DNA from: Pseudomonas kuykendallii
GTDB taxonomy: Bacteria > Pseudomonadota > Gammaproteobacteria > Pseudomonadales > Pseudomonadaceae
Direction: 5' to 3'
DNA length: 64,000 nucleotides
Assembly (NCBI RefSeq): GCF_900106975.1
Contig: NZ_FNNU01000006.1
Span: 186,001 to 250,000 of the forward strand
Part shown: positions 41,711-52,259 of the stretch, in pieces
How the letters are laid out: the number at the start of each line of letters is the position of its first letter
Numbering within the stretch: position 1 is the first letter of the stretch
Position numbers and translations under genes: made by a program
The notes under the pieces: model-generated
The model's input: only the letters and a program-made list of their open reading frames with translations
The model's database searches: none
Told to the model about the DNA's origin: nothing

Positions 41711-43903
41711 ATGCTCAACGAGAACCAGTGGAGCCAACTGCTGCAGGGATTCATCGAAGAGGGCCGCGACCTGATCAAGCAGGCCGAGGAATACCTGCTG
41801 CTGCTCGACGACACACCCCACGACGAAGAGGCGATCAACGGCCTGTTCCGCGCCATGCACACCCTCAAGGGCTCGGCCGGGCTGTTCTCGCTGACGCCGA
41901 TCACGCACTTCACCCATCACCTGGAAAGCCTGCTGATGGAGGTCCGCGATGGCCTGCGCACGCTCAGCCCGGCGGCGATTTCGGTGATGTTGCGCTGCCT
42001 CGACGAAATCGCCTCCATGGTCGAGCTGATCGACGTCTCCAACGGCACCCTCGACGTGGACGACGCGCACCAGGCGCAACTGCTGGCGGCACTCGCCGAG
42101 CACGGCGGCCAGGTGCCAGCGGTCGGCGCCAGCGCCGAACCGGCGGCCGAGTCGGGCGCCCCGCGCGAAGGCAACTGGCACATTTCCCTGCGTTTCCATG
42201 CCGATCTGCTGCGCAACGGTTTCGATCTCGCCTCCTTCGTTCGCTACCTCTCGCGGCTGGGCGAAATCCGCTTTCTCGAGGTCATCGACGATGCCCTGCC
42301 GGAACTTGCCGAGCTGGACCCGGAGAGCTGCCACCTCGGCCTGGAAATCGACCTGCAGACCCAGGCGAGCAAGGCCGAGATCGAGGAAGTCTTCGAGTTC
42401 ATCCTGGATTTCTGCACCCTGCGCATCCTCCCGCCGGACAGCGCGCTGAGCGATTACCTCGCGCTGATCCAGGCGCTTCCGGAAACCGACGAGCGTGTCG
42501 GCCAGATCCTCGTCGCTAGCGGCCTGCTCACCGAGCACGAGCTGGCCGAGAGCCTCTCCGCCCAGGCGCACGTCGCCGACGGCGCGCCCAAGCAGGCACT
42601 CGGTGAACTGCTCGTGGAAAGCGGCCGCGTGGCGCCGCAGGTGGTGGATGCCGCGCTGGCCAAGCAGCAGTCGTCGCGCGAGCGCAAGGCCAGCGAAAGC
42701 AGCCAGATTCGCGTCGCCGCCAACAAGCTCGACGAGCTGATCAACCTGGTCGGCGAACTGGTGATCAGCGCCGCCGGCGCGCAACTGCACGCCCAGGCCC
42801 AAGGCAATGCGATCTGCATCGAGAGCACCCAGGTGGTCAACCAGCACGTCGAGCAGATCCGTGAAGCGGCGCTGAAGCTGCGCATGATCGAGATCGGCGA
42901 CACCTTCAACCGCTTCCACCGGGTGGTCCGCGACGTCAGCCAGAAGTTGGGCAAGGACATCCACTTGGACATCCACGGCGCCGACACCGAACTGGACAAG
43001 TCAGTGATCGACAAGCTCGCCGACCCGCTCACCCACCTGGTGCGCAACGCCATCGATCACGGCATCGAACCCGCCGAGGAACGCGCCGCCGCCGGCAAGC
43101 CGGCGCAGGGGAACCTGCGCCTGAACGCCTACCACGAGTCGGGGATGATCGTCATCGAGATCTCCGACGACGGCCACGGCCTGAACACCGAGCGTATCCG
43201 CGAGAAGGCCATCGCCCGCGGGGTGATCGAGGAACAGAGCAACCTCGACGAACACGCCATCCACATGCTGATCTTCGCCGCCGGCTTCTCCACCGCCGAC
43301 GCCGTTTCCGACCTTTCCGGGCGTGGCGTCGGGATGGACGTGGTGCGCAGTGCCATTGATGCCCTGCGCGGCAGCGTCGAGATCGACTCCACGCGCGGCG
43401 TCGGCTGCACCTTCCGCATCCGCCTGCCGCTGACCCTGGCGATCATCGACGGCTTCCTGGTCAACCTCGGCGAAGAGTTCTTCGTGGTGCCGCTGGACAT
43501 GGTCACCGAATGCCTGGAACTCGACGACGTCCAGCTGGCCGGCTGCAAATACGGTTACCTGAACCTGCGCGGCAAGCCGCTGCCGTGCATCGACCTGGGC
43601 GCGCATTTCGAGCTTCCGGCCAGCAACAGCAAGCGGCGCAACATCGTCGTCGTCAACTTCGGCCGGCAACAGGCCGGCCTGGTGGTCGACAACCTGCACG
43701 GTGAGCTGCAGACCGTGATCAAGCCTCTCGGGCTGCTGTTCCAGCACCTGCAAGGCATCAGCGGCTCGACGATCCTGGGCTCCGGGCAGATCGCCCTGAT
43801 CCTCGACATCGCCAGCCTGTTCCGCCAGCTGCAGCAGAACGTCGACAGCAATCCGGGCGAACTCCGCTCGACCAAGCCTCACCAAGACTCCCTCGGCTCC
43901 TAG
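41711..43903 (+). CDS. cheA: Chemotaxis histidine kinase CheA with duplicated MshEN-like motif
   Basis: 730 residues. P1 domain with phospho-acceptor His50 ([11 protein letters not shown]); a P2-like region at about 153-245 ([23 protein letters not shown]); then two aligned 24-residue repeats at 262-285 and 296-319 (pattern xxGxxLVxSGxxxxxxLxxxLxxQ) that resemble MshEN c-di-GMP-binding repeats; P3 dimerization; P4 ATPase with [21 protein letters not shown] and GRGVGMDVV; and P5 CheW-like domain ([26 protein letters not shown]). It is the kinase of this operon. The repeat region is the unusual part. Confidence 0.93.
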   Translation: MLNENQWSQLLQGFIEEGRDLIKQAEEYLLLLDDTPHDEEAINGLFRAMHTLKGSAGLFSLTPITHFTHHLESLLMEVRDGLRTLSPAAISVMLRCLDEIASMVELIDVSNGTLDVDDAHQAQLLAALAEHGGQVPAVGASAEPAAESGAPREGNWHISLRFHADLLRNGFDLASFVRYLSRLGEIRFLEVIDDALPELAELDPESCHLGLEIDLQTQASKAEIEEVFEFILDFCTLRILPPDSALSDYLALIQALPETDERVGQILVASGLLTEHELAESLSAQAHVADGAPKQALGELLVESGRVAPQVVDAALAKQQSSRERKASESSQIRVAANKLDELINLVGELVISAAGAQLHAQAQGNAICIESTQVVNQHVEQIREAALKLRMIEIGDTFNRFHRVVRDVSQKLGKDIHLDIHGADTELDKSVIDKLADPLTHLVRNAIDHGIEPAEERAAAGKPAQGNLRLNAYHESGMIVIEISDDGHGLNTERIREKAIARGVIEEQSNLDEHAIHMLIFAAGFSTADAVSDLSGRGVGMDVVRSAIDALRGSVEIDSTRGVGCTFRIRLPLTLAIIDGFLVNLGEEFFVVPLDMVTECLELDDVQLAGCKYGYLNLRGKPLPCIDLGAHFELPASNSKRRNIVVVNFGRQQAGLVVDNLHGELQTVIKPLGLLFQHLQGISGSTILGSGQIALILDIASLFRQLQQNVDSNPGELRSTKPHQDSLGS

Positions 43904-43913
43904 GAGAACCACC

Positions 43914-45557
43914 ATGAATTTCATCCGCAACATGAAGATCGGCGTACGCCTGATCGCCGGCTTTACCCTGGTGGTGATCCTGACCGCTCTGGTCGGCGCC
44001 CTGGGCATAGTCAACCTGGGCAAGGTCAACGAGCTCTCGGACCAGATGTACACCCGGGAAATGGCGGCGCTGAACCACATGCAGAACGCCAACCTCGCGC
44101 TGGTCTACGCCGGCCGCCACCTGCGCAGCAGCCTGCTCGCGACCTCCGTAGAGGAGCGCGACGCGACCATGGCGCAGGTTCAGGAAGCGTTCAAGAACCT
44201 GCACGAGAACCTCGACAAGGCGCAATCGAGCTTCACCAGCGACGAGAGCCGGGCAAAACTCGAAGCTCTGGTCTCGCAGTTGACGTCCTACGAGAAAACC
44301 GCCCGGCAGATGCTGCAACTGAACAAGGATTCCGGGCGCATCAACGAAAACACGGAGTTCAGCGCACTCATGCCGCAGCTGCGTGCCGAGGGCAACGCCG
44401 CGGACCGCATCCTCGGTGAACTGGTGGAGGTGAAGAAGGCCCGAGCCGGTGAAGCGAACGATGCGATCACCACCATCTATTTCGACTCGCGCACGCAAAT
44501 GATCGCCCTGGTCATCATCGCCTCGCTGGTCGGCTTCGGCATCGGCATGCTCGTCACCCGCAGCATCACCCGCCCGCTGAACCGCGCCGTCAGCGCCTCC
44601 AACTCGCTGGCCGAGGGCGATCTGAACGTCGACATCCAGGTCGACAGCAAGGACGAGACCGGCGCCCTGCTCGCCTCCATGCAGAACATGGCCGAACGCC
44701 TGCGCGCGGTGATGAGCGATGTGCGCAGCGCCGCCGACTCGCTGTCCTCGGCTTCCGAGGAAGTCAGCGCCACCTCGCAGTCGCTGAGCCAGGCCGCCAC
44801 CGAACAGGCCGCCAGCGTCGAGGAAACCGGCGCCTCGGTGGAGCAGATGTCCGCCTCCATCGCGCAGAACACGGAGAGCGCGAAGATCACCGACGGCATC
44901 GCCGGCAAGGCCGCGAACGATGCGGTCGAGGGCGGCCGCGCCGTGCGCGACATGGTCCTGGCAATGAAGCAGATCGCCGACAAGATCGGCATCATCGACG
45001 ACATCGCCTACCAGACCAACCTGCTGGCGCTGAACGCCGCCATCGAGGCCGCGCGTGCCGGCGACCATGGCAAGGGCTTCGCCGTGGTGGCCGCCGAAGT
45101 GCGCAAGCTGGCCGAACGCAGCCAGGTCGCCGCGCAGGAAATCGGTGGCGTGGCGAGCAACAGCGTGAGCCTGGCCGAGCAGGCCGGCGTGCTGCTCGAC
45201 CAGATCGTGCCGAACATCCAGAAGACTTCCGACCTGGTCCAGGAGATCACCGCGGCCTCGCAGGAGCAGAGCAGCGGCGCGGCGCAGATCAACATCGCCA
45301 TGAGCCAGATGAACCAGATCACCCAGCAGAACGCCTCGGCCTCCGAGGAACTGGCGGCCACCTCCGAGGAAATGAACGCCCAGGCCAGCCAGTTGCTGGA
45401 GCTGATAGGCTACTTCCGCCTGGAAGAAAAGCCGACCGCGCCCGCCCGCCGCAACGAGCCGCCGAAGAACGTGCGCGAACTGCGTCGTCCGCAGCGTGTC
45501 GAGCACAAGGTCGCCCGCTTGCAGAATGATGACGGCCATTTCGTCAGCTTCAACTGA
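43914..45557 (+). CDS. Methyl-accepting chemotaxis protein, 4HB-type sensor
   Basis: 547 residues: membrane helix about 10-32, a periplasmic four-helix-bundle sensor domain (about 33-195), second membrane helix about 196-217 ([18 protein letters not shown]), HAMP, then the cytoplasmic domain with the signalling tip [49 protein letters not shown]. Ligand unknown; 4HB sensors bind small molecules. It has no C-terminal NWETF-type pentapeptide (ends HFVSFN), so CheR must act without that tether. It is in the operon between cheA and cheW. Confidence 0.93.
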   Translation: MNFIRNMKIGVRLIAGFTLVVILTALVGALGIVNLGKVNELSDQMYTREMAALNHMQNANLALVYAGRHLRSSLLATSVEERDATMAQVQEAFKNLHENLDKAQSSFTSDESRAKLEALVSQLTSYEKTARQMLQLNKDSGRINENTEFSALMPQLRAEGNAADRILGELVEVKKARAGEANDAITTIYFDSRTQMIALVIIASLVGFGIGMLVTRSITRPLNRAVSASNSLAEGDLNVDIQVDSKDETGALLASMQNMAERLRAVMSDVRSAADSLSSASEEVSATSQSLSQAATEQAASVEETGASVEQMSASIAQNTESAKITDGIAGKAANDAVEGGRAVRDMVLAMKQIADKIGIIDDIAYQTNLLALNAAIEAARAGDHGKGFAVVAAEVRKLAERSQVAAQEIGGVASNSVSLAEQAGVLLDQIVPNIQKTSDLVQEITAASQEQSSGAAQINIAMSQMNQITQQNASASEELAATSEEMNAQASQLLELIGYFRLEEKPTAPARRNEPPKNVRELRRPQRVEHKVARLQNDDGHFVSFN

Positions 45558-45569
45558 CAGGAGCCCCGC

Positions 45570-46076
45570 ATGAATCCGTCGATCCTCGCCCACGAGAGCC
45601 CGCAGGGCGCCGTGCAGCACCTCTCGTTCCGCGTGCGCCAGGCGCGCTACGCGCTGCCCATCGAGCTGGTCAGGGAGATCATCGAGTACGGCCAGATCAC
45701 CACCGTACCGATGATGCCCGGCTTCATTCACGGCGTGATCAACCTGCGCGGCAACGTGGTGCCGGTGCTCGACCTGGCCGCGCGCTTCGGCTTCGAGCGC
45801 ACCGAAGCGGGCAACCGCACCTGCATCGTGATCATCGAGCTGAACCTGGACGACGCCCAGCAGAACATCGGCCTGGTCGTCGATGCGGTGGACGCCGTGC
45901 TCGACATCGAACCCGGCGACGTCGAGCAGGCGCCGGCGTTCGGCGCCGGCATCCGCACCGACTTCATCGCCGGCATGGCACGGGACGAGCGAGGCTTCAC
46001 CATCGTCCTCGACGTGCGCCGGGTGCTGTCGCTGGACGACATCCTGCAACTCGCGCTGGCGCAGCAGGCCGGCTGA
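45570..46076 (+). CDS. cheW: Chemotaxis coupling protein CheW
   Basis: 168 residues, single CheW domain: QHLSFRVRQARYALPIELVREIIEYGQITTVPMMPGFIHGVINLRGNVVPVLDLAARFG, then VDAVDAVLDIEPGDVEQAPAFG. It bridges the MCP signalling tip and CheA P5. It starts 12 bases after the MCP gene and its TGA overlaps the cheR ATG. Confidence 0.94.
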   Translation: MNPSILAHESPQGAVQHLSFRVRQARYALPIELVREIIEYGQITTVPMMPGFIHGVINLRGNVVPVLDLAARFGFERTEAGNRTCIVIIELNLDDAQQNIGLVVDAVDAVLDIEPGDVEQAPAFGAGIRTDFIAGMARDERGFTIVLDVRRVLSLDDILQLALAQQAG

Positions 46077-46885
46077 TGCCTACCCGTAACCTGCCCAAGC
46101 TCAGCGACCAGGATTTCCGCCACCTCCAGCAGATGATGCTGGAGGCGTCGGGCATCCGCATGGCCGAGCAGAAGCGCACGCTGATGGCCGGGCGGCTGAT
46201 GTGCCGCCTGCGCGCGCGCAGCCTGAGCAGTTACGGCGACTACCTGAAAGTCCTGGAAAACCCGGTGGAAAAGGACGAGCGGCGACTGGTCGTCGATCTG
46301 CTGACCACCAACGAAACCTACTTCTTCCGCGAGCCGCAGCACTTCGACGTGCTCGGCGAGTGGGTCGGCCGCCAGCGCCGCCCGCTGCACCTGTGGTCGG
46401 CCGCCAGCTCCTCGGGCGAGGAAGCCTTCAGCATGGCCATGTGCGTTGCCGAGAATGCCCGCACGCAGGACTGGTCGATCTTCGCCAGCGACCTCAGCCG
46501 CCGCGTGCTGGAGCGGGCGCGCTCGGCCACCTACTCCATGGAACAGGCGCAGCAGTTTCCCGCCGGCTGGCTCAAGCGCCATTGCCTGCGCGGCATAGAA
46601 GAAAGCGACGGGCTGTTTCGCATCGGCCAGCCGCTGCGTCACCGGGTGACGTTCGCCGAGGTCAACCTGTCGCGCCCGCTGCCACAGGGCGTCGGGCCGT
46701 TCGACGTGATCTTCCTGCGCAACGTACTCATCTACTTCACCGCCAACGAGAAGCTCGCCATGGTCGCGCGACTTCTGGAGCGCCTGCGCCCCGGCGGCCT
46801 TTTGTTCATCGGCCACGCTGAAAGCCTGCACGGTTTCGACTTGCCCGTGCGCAATGTGAGGCCTTCGGTCTTCGAGCGCCTCTGA
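46076..46885 (+). CDS. cheR: Chemotaxis methyltransferase CheR
   Basis: 269 residues. Transfers methyl groups from S-adenosylmethionine to receptor glutamates. N-terminal helical domain (LSDQDFRHLQQMMLEASGIRMAEQKRTLMAGRL), then the SAM-binding domain with TTNETYFFREPQHF, HLWSAASSSGEEAFSMAM and DVIFLRNVLIYF, and a final GGLLFIGHAESL. With cheB it gives the system an adaptation pair. Confidence 0.94.
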   Translation: MPTRNLPKLSDQDFRHLQQMMLEASGIRMAEQKRTLMAGRLMCRLRARSLSSYGDYLKVLENPVEKDERRLVVDLLTTNETYFFREPQHFDVLGEWVGRQRRPLHLWSAASSSGEEAFSMAMCVAENARTQDWSIFASDLSRRVLERARSATYSMEQAQQFPAGWLKRHCLRGIEESDGLFRIGQPLRHRVTFAEVNLSRPLPQGVGPFDVIFLRNVLIYFTANEKLAMVARLLERLRPGGLLFIGHAESLHGFDLPVRNVRPSVFERL

Positions 46886-46906
46886 CACCTTTCAAGGAAT
46901 GCACCG

Positions 46907-48019
46907 ATGATGGTCGCGAAGATCGATACCGGTAAAAAAATAAAAGTCTTTCTGATCGACGACTCGGCGCTGGTTCGCCAGGTGCTCACCGCCTGCCTGG
47001 AAAGCCACCCCAACATTCAGGTGATCGGCCAGGCGTCCGACCCGCTGTTCGCCCTGGAAAAAATGCAGAAGGACTGGCCCGACGTGCTGGTGCTCGACGT
47101 CGAGATGCCGCGCATGGACGGCATCACCTTCCTGCGCAAGATCATGGCCGAGCGGCCGACGCCGTCGATCATCTGCTCGACGCTCACCGAGGACGGCGCC
47201 GCGATCACCCTCGACGCTCTCGCCGCGGGCGCCGTTGGCGTATTCACCAAGGCCAAGCTGGGCCTGAAGGTGAGCCTGCAGCAGATTTCCGGCGAGCTGA
47301 TCAAGCAGATCGAACTGGCCGCGCGCAGCCATCCCCACGCCATGCCGCGCAAGCCGCCGCCCCGGGAAGCCACGCCGGACACACTGGCCGATGCCGGGCA
47401 TCAGGCCGCCAGGGCATTGCTCACCACCACCGACCGCGTGGTCGCGCTGGGCACCTCGACCGGAGGAACCCAGGCGCTGGAAGTGTTGCTACGGCAATTG
47501 CCGGTGGATTGCCCGGGCATCGTCATCGTCCAGCACATGCCGGAGAAATTCACCGCCGCCTTCGCCCAGCGCCTCGACAGCGTCTGCAAGATCGAGGTGC
47601 GCGAGGCCAAGCACATGGACCGTGTGCGGCCCGGCCTGGCGCTGGTGGCGCCGGGCGGGCTGCACATGCAGATCAAGCGCAGTGGCGCGCAGTACTTTGT
47701 CGAGGTCTTCGACGGCCCGCCGGTCAACCGCCACAAGCCTTCGGTGGACGTGCTGTTCCGCTCGGTCGCACGCCACGCCGGGCAGAACGCCATCGGCGTG
47801 ATCATGACCGGCATGGGTGACGATGGCGCCCGCGGGCTGCTGGCCATGCGCGAGGCCGGCTCGCGCACCGTGGCCCAGGACGAAGCCAGTTGCGTGGTCT
47901 TCGGCATGCCCAAGGAAGCGCTGCGCCTGGGCGCGGCGCAGAGCAGCGAGTCGCTGGCCAACCTGCCGCGGGTGATCGTCCAGTACGGCCGCAGCGCCAG
48001 CGCGACCGCCGAAGCCTGA
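46907..48019 (+). CDS. cheB: Chemotaxis response regulator protein-glutamate methylesterase CheB
   Basis: 370 residues: receiver domain (about 12-125, DD pair at 18-19, phospho-acceptor Asp64 in [12 protein letters not shown]), a linker rich in Pro and charged residues, and the esterase domain with catalytic Ser184 ([10 protein letters not shown]), His210 (VQHMPEKF) and the Asp in [10 protein letters not shown] near residue 305. It removes methyl groups and may deamidate receptor glutamines, since no cheD is present. Last gene of the operon. Confidence 0.95.
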   Translation: MMVAKIDTGKKIKVFLIDDSALVRQVLTACLESHPNIQVIGQASDPLFALEKMQKDWPDVLVLDVEMPRMDGITFLRKIMAERPTPSIICSTLTEDGAAITLDALAAGAVGVFTKAKLGLKVSLQQISGELIKQIELAARSHPHAMPRKPPPREATPDTLADAGHQAARALLTTTDRVVALGTSTGGTQALEVLLRQLPVDCPGIVIVQHMPEKFTAAFAQRLDSVCKIEVREAKHMDRVRPGLALVAPGGLHMQIKRSGAQYFVEVFDGPPVNRHKPSVDVLFRSVARHAGQNAIGVIMTGMGDDGARGLLAMREAGSRTVAQDEASCVVFGMPKEALRLGAAQSSESLANLPRVIVQYGRSASATAEA

Positions 48020-48206
48020 CGCCCCGCATCGGCGCAGCGCGCACCACAAATCGTCACGACCGGCCAGCGGCTGGCTGCGCGCGTGGCCGCCGCCCCACGG
48101 CATGAGGCGGCCGGATCGCCCGGCCATCGTCACGGGCATTTGGCACAGAATCCGCTATGAATTCAGGGTTCCGCTCCGTGAACAGACACTGTCACGGGAT
48201 TTTTTC

Positions 48207-48256
48207 TGACTTTGAAGTCAATTTTTATTGACCTGCAAGTCAAGCGACTCTAGATT
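48207..48256 (+). promoter_or_regulatory. xdhA promoter with two tandem operator-like dyads
   Basis: A good sigma70 promoter: -35 TTGACC (48228-48233), 17-base spacer, -10 TAGATT (48251-48256). Two inverted repeats with the form TGAC-N6-GTCA overlap it: TGACTTTGAAGTCA at 48207-48220 and TTGACCTGCAAGTCAA at 48228-48243, centres 22 bases apart. The second covers the -35, so repression is the natural reading. The regulator is not identified. Confidence 0.6.
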
Positions 48257-48302
48257 CCACGCGTGCAAAACATGCCTGAAAAGAACCTTGCCGGAGGTCG
48301 AT

Positions 48303-49760
48303 TTGATCCAGTTTCTGCTCAACCGTGAGCTGCGTAGCGAGCATGACCTCGACCCCAACCTCACCGTGCTGCGCTACCTGCGCGAACGCGTTGGCAAACC
48401 CGGCACCAAGGAAGGCTGCGCCTCTGGCGACTGCGGCGCCTGTACCGTGGTGGTCGGCGAGCTGACCCGTACCGATGGCGTCGAGCGCATCCGCTATCGC
48501 ACCCTGAATTCCTGCCTGACCTTCGTCTCCGCGCTGCACGGCAAGCAGCTGATCGCGGTCGAGGACTTGAAGCACCAGGGCCAGTTGCACAGCGTGCAGC
48601 AGGCGATGGTCGACCACCACGGCTCGCAATGCGGGTTCTGCACGCCGGGCTTCGTCATGAGCCTGTTCGCCCTGCAGAAGAACCAGGCCGACAAAGGCCA
48701 CGACGCGCACCGGGTGCACGAAGCGCTGGCTGGCAACCTGTGCCGCTGCACCGGCTACCGGCCGATCCTCGATGCCGCCGAGCAGAGTTGTTGCCAGGCG
48801 CAGCCAGACCAGTTCGACGCCGCCGAAGCCGATACCATCGCCCGCCTCAAGGCCATCGCCCCGCAGGGCACCGCCGAGCTGAGCGACGGCAGCAAGCGCT
48901 GCCTGCTGCCGCTGACCGTCGCCGACCTGGCCGACCTGTACCTCGCCAATCCGCAGGCGCGCCTGCTCGCCGGCGGCACCGACCTGACGCTGGAAGTCAC
49001 CCAGTTCCACCGCGACCTGCCGGTGATGATCTACGTCGGCCATGTCGAGGAGATGAAGCGCGTCGAGGTGTTCGACGAGCGCATCGAGATCGGCGCCGCC
49101 ACCGCGCTCACCGATTGCTTCGAGGTGCTGAACCGCGAGTACGCCGATTTCGGCGAGCTGCTGCAGCGCTTCGCCTCGCTGCAGATCCGCAACCAGGGCA
49201 CCCTGGGCGGCAACATCGGCAACGCCTCGCCGATCGGCGACGCCCCGCCGCTCTTGATCGCCCTCGGCGCGCGCATCGTCCTGCGCAAGGGCGCGGCGAG
49301 CCGCGAGCTGGCGCTGGAGGATTACTTCATCGACTACAAGATCACCGCTCGCGAGGACGGCGAGTTCATCGAGAAGATCATCGTCCCGCGCGCGACGGCC
49401 GGGCAGCAGTTCCGTGCCTACAAGGTGTCGAAACGACTGGACGACGACATTTCCGCGGTCTGCGCCGCCTTCGCCCTGCGCCTCGACGGCGGTCTGGTGC
49501 GCGAGGCGCGCATCGCCTTCGGAGGCATGGCGGCGATTCCCAGGCGCGCCGCCGCCTGCGAGCGCATGCTGAACGGCGCCACCTGGGACGCCGACACGGT
49601 CGAGCGCGCCTGCGTCGCGCTGGCCGAGGACTTCACCCCGCTCAGCGACTTCCGCGCCAGCCGCGAGTATCGCCTGCTGGTCGCCCAGAACCTGCTGCGC
49701 AAGTGCTTCGCCGAGCAGCAGCGCCCCGCCACCGAAACGCGAGTCACCGCTTATGCATAA
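48303..49760 (+). CDS. xdhA: Xanthine dehydrogenase small subunit (Fe-S and FAD)
   Basis: 485 residues from a TTG at 48303 with GGAGG 5 bases upstream, which gives the family N-terminus MIQFLLNRELRSEHDLDPNLTVLRYL; a longer frame to 48228 would run through the promoter. Two [2Fe-2S] clusters: GCASGDCGACTVVVG and QCGFCTPGFV / NLCRCTGYRPI. FAD site LLAGGTDLTLEV near residue 230 and FASLQIRNQGTLGGNIGNASPIGD. It oxidises hypoxanthine and xanthine to urate with XdhB; its stop overlaps xdhB by 8 bases. Confidence 0.96.
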   Translation: MIQFLLNRELRSEHDLDPNLTVLRYLRERVGKPGTKEGCASGDCGACTVVVGELTRTDGVERIRYRTLNSCLTFVSALHGKQLIAVEDLKHQGQLHSVQQAMVDHHGSQCGFCTPGFVMSLFALQKNQADKGHDAHRVHEALAGNLCRCTGYRPILDAAEQSCCQAQPDQFDAAEADTIARLKAIAPQGTAELSDGSKRCLLPLTVADLADLYLANPQARLLAGGTDLTLEVTQFHRDLPVMIYVGHVEEMKRVEVFDERIEIGAATALTDCFEVLNREYADFGELLQRFASLQIRNQGTLGGNIGNASPIGDAPPLLIALGARIVLRKGAASRELALEDYFIDYKITAREDGEFIEKIIVPRATAGQQFRAYKVSKRLDDDISAVCAAFALRLDGGLVREARIAFGGMAAIPRRAAACERMLNGATWDADTVERACVALAEDFTPLSDFRASREYRLLVAQNLLRKCFAEQQRPATETRVTAYA

Positions 49761-52140
49761 GCCGACCAAAAGCCAGGAGGAACTGGCCGAACTGTTCCGC
49801 GCCGAGCTGACCACCGGTGTCGGTCGCAGCCTCAAGCACGAGAGCGCTGACAAGCACGTATCCGGCGAGGCGGTGTACATCGACGACCGCCTGGAGTTTC
49901 CCAACCAGCTGCACGTCTACGCGCGGCTTTCCGACCGCGCCCACGCGCGCATCCTGAAGATCGACACCGCGCCCTGCTACGCGATTCCCGGGGTGGCCAT
50001 CGCCATCACCAGCAAGGACGTCCCCGGCCAGCTGGACATCGGTCCGGTACTGCCGGGCGATCCGTTGCTGGCCGAGGACATCGTCCAGTACGTCGGGCAG
50101 ATCGTCGTCGCGGTGGCGGCCGACAGCCTGGAAACCGCACGCAAGGCGGCGATGGCGGCGATCATCGAGTATGAAGACCTGGAGCCGGTGCTGGATGTGG
50201 TCGAGGCGCTGCGCAACAAGCACTTCGTCCTCGACAGCCACCAGCACAAGCGCGGTGACTCAGCCGCCGCGCTGGCCAGCGCGCCGCACCGGCTGCAGGG
50301 CAGCCTGCACATCGGCGGCCAGGAGCACTTCTACCTGGAGACGCAGATTTCCTCGGTGATGCCCGCCGAAGATGGCGGGATGATCGTCTACACCTCGACG
50401 CAGAACCCCACCGAAGTGCAGAAGCTGGTGGCCGAGGTGCTCGGCGTGCCGATGCACAAGATCGTCATCGACATGCGCCGCATGGGCGGCGGCTTCGGCG
50501 GCAAGGAAACCCAGGCGGCGGCGCCGGCGTGCCTCTGCGCGGTGATCGCGCGGCTCACCGGGCGGCCGACCAAGATGCGCCTGCCGCGCGTCGACGACAT
50601 GCAGATCACCGGCAAGCGCCACCCGTTCTACGTCGAATACGACGTCGGCTTCGACGACGATGGCCTGCTGCACGGCATCCGCATCGAGCTGGCCGGCAAC
50701 TGCGGCTATTCGCCAGACCTCTCCGGGGCGATCGTCGACCGCGCCATGTTCCATGCCGACAACGCCTATTACCTGGGCGATGCCGAGATCAACGGCCACC
50801 GCTGCAAGACCAACCTGGCCTCGAACACCGCCTACCGTGGCTTCGGTGGCCCGCAGGGAATGGTCGCCATCGAGGAAATCATGGACGCCGTCGCGCGCCG
50901 GCTGGGCAAGGACCCGCTGGCCGTGCGCAAGCTCAACTACTACGGCAAGGACGAGCGCAACGTCACCCATTACTACCAGACGGTCGAACACAACCTGATG
51001 GCGGAAATGACCGCCGAGCTGGAAGCCAGCGCCGACTACGCCGAACGCCGCGAGGCGATCCGCGCCTTCAACGCGCAGAGCCCGTACCTGAAGAAGGGCC
51101 TGGCGCTGACCCCGGTGAAGTTCGGCATCAGCTTCACCTCCAGCTTTCTCAACCAGGGCGGCGCGCTGGTGCATGTCTACACCGACGGCAGCATCCACCT
51201 GAACCACGGCGGCACCGAGATGGGCCAGGGCCTGAACACCAAGGTCGCGCAGGTGGTGGCCGAAGTCTTTCAGGTCGACATCTCGCGCATCCAGATCACC
51301 GCCACCAACACCGACAAGGTGCCGAACACCTCGCCGACGGCCGCGTCCAGCGGCGCCGACCTGAACGGCAAGGCCGCGCAGAACGCCGCCGAGACGATCA
51401 AGCAGCGCCTGGTGGAGTTCGCCTCGCGGCACTTCGGCATCGGTCCGGAGGAAGTCGAGTTCCGCAATGGCCAGGTGCGTGCCCGCGAGCGCTACCTGTC
51501 GTTCGAGGAACTGATCCAGCTCGCCTACTTCGGCCAGGTGTCGCTGTCGTCCACCGGTTTCTATCGCACGCCGAAGATCTATTACGACCGCAGCCTGGCG
51601 CGCGGTCGGCCGTTCTACTACTTCGCCTACGGCGCCGCCTGCACCGAGGTGATCGTCGATACCCTGACCGGCGAGTACAAGATGCTCCGCGCCGACATCC
51701 TCCACGATGTCGGCGACTCGCTGAACCCGGCCATCGACATCGGCCAGGTGGAAGGCGCCTTCGTCCAGGGCATGGGCTGGCTGACCACCGAGGAGCTGGT
51801 GTGGAATGCCAAGGGCAAGCTGATGACCAGCGGCCCGGCGAGCTACAAGATTCCCGCCGTCGCCGACATGCCGCTGGACATGCGTGTGAAGCTGGTGGAG
51901 AACCGCAAGAACCCCGAGCAGACCGTGTTCCATTCCAAGGCCGTCGGCGAGCCGCCGTTCATGCTCGGCATTTCCGCCTGGTGCGCGATCAAGGATGCCG
52001 TGGCGAGTCTCGGCGACTACCGCGTGCAGCCCCGGATCGACGCCCCTGCCACCCCGGAGCGCGTGCTCTGGGGCGTGGAACAGATGCGCACGCTCAAGCA
52101 GCAGGCGGTCGCCGAGCCGCAGGCGACGGTCGTGGCGTGA
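49753..52140 (+). CDS. xdhB: Xanthine dehydrogenase molybdopterin-binding subunit
   Basis: 795 residues, the usual size. Moco domains with AYRGFGGPQGM, RMGGGFGGKETQAA and HGGTEMGQGLNTKVAQV, and the catalytic Glu in the C-terminal KAVGEPPFMLG. It pairs with XdhA in the cytoplasm for the conversion of hypoxanthine and xanthine to urate. xdhC follows after a REP-like repeat, so part of the transcript may end between them. Confidence 0.96.
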   Translation: MHKPTKSQEELAELFRAELTTGVGRSLKHESADKHVSGEAVYIDDRLEFPNQLHVYARLSDRAHARILKIDTAPCYAIPGVAIAITSKDVPGQLDIGPVLPGDPLLAEDIVQYVGQIVVAVAADSLETARKAAMAAIIEYEDLEPVLDVVEALRNKHFVLDSHQHKRGDSAAALASAPHRLQGSLHIGGQEHFYLETQISSVMPAEDGGMIVYTSTQNPTEVQKLVAEVLGVPMHKIVIDMRRMGGGFGGKETQAAAPACLCAVIARLTGRPTKMRLPRVDDMQITGKRHPFYVEYDVGFDDDGLLHGIRIELAGNCGYSPDLSGAIVDRAMFHADNAYYLGDAEINGHRCKTNLASNTAYRGFGGPQGMVAIEEIMDAVARRLGKDPLAVRKLNYYGKDERNVTHYYQTVEHNLMAEMTAELEASADYAERREAIRAFNAQSPYLKKGLALTPVKFGISFTSSFLNQGGALVHVYTDGSIHLNHGGTEMGQGLNTKVAQVVAEVFQVDISRIQITATNTDKVPNTSPTAASSGADLNGKAAQNAAETIKQRLVEFASRHFGIGPEEVEFRNGQVRARERYLSFEELIQLAYFGQVSLSSTGFYRTPKIYYDRSLARGRPFYYFAYGAACTEVIVDTLTGEYKMLRADILHDVGDSLNPAIDIGQVEGAFVQGMGWLTTEELVWNAKGKLMTSGPASYKIPAVADMPLDMRVKLVENRKNPEQTVFHSKAVGEPPFMLGISAWCAIKDAVASLGDYRVQPRIDAPATPERVLWGVEQMRTLKQQAVAEPQATVVA

Positions 52141-52150
52141 TGCAACACAC

Positions 52151-52220
52151 GGTGGGCTGAAGCCCACCCTACCGGCGGATACGGCGCCCGAGGTCAACGC
52201 AGGGTGGGCTTCAGCCCACC
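52151..52220. repeat. REP-like inverted repeat between xdhB and xdhC
   Basis: Arms GGTGGGCTGAAGCCCACCCT (52151-52170) and its exact reverse complement (52201-52220), separated by 30 bases; the same family as the repeat at 10912-10971. Inside an operon it could stabilise or attenuate the upstream transcript. Confidence 0.85.
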
Positions 52221-52259
52221 AAAGCCCGCCCAAAAGCGGCAGTCGACGAGGTTAAGGAC

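Noticed and set aside
43758-46049. A 763-codon minus-strand frame opposite the 4HB MCP and cheW
   Set aside because: Antisense of two well-supported genes with no recognisable domain.
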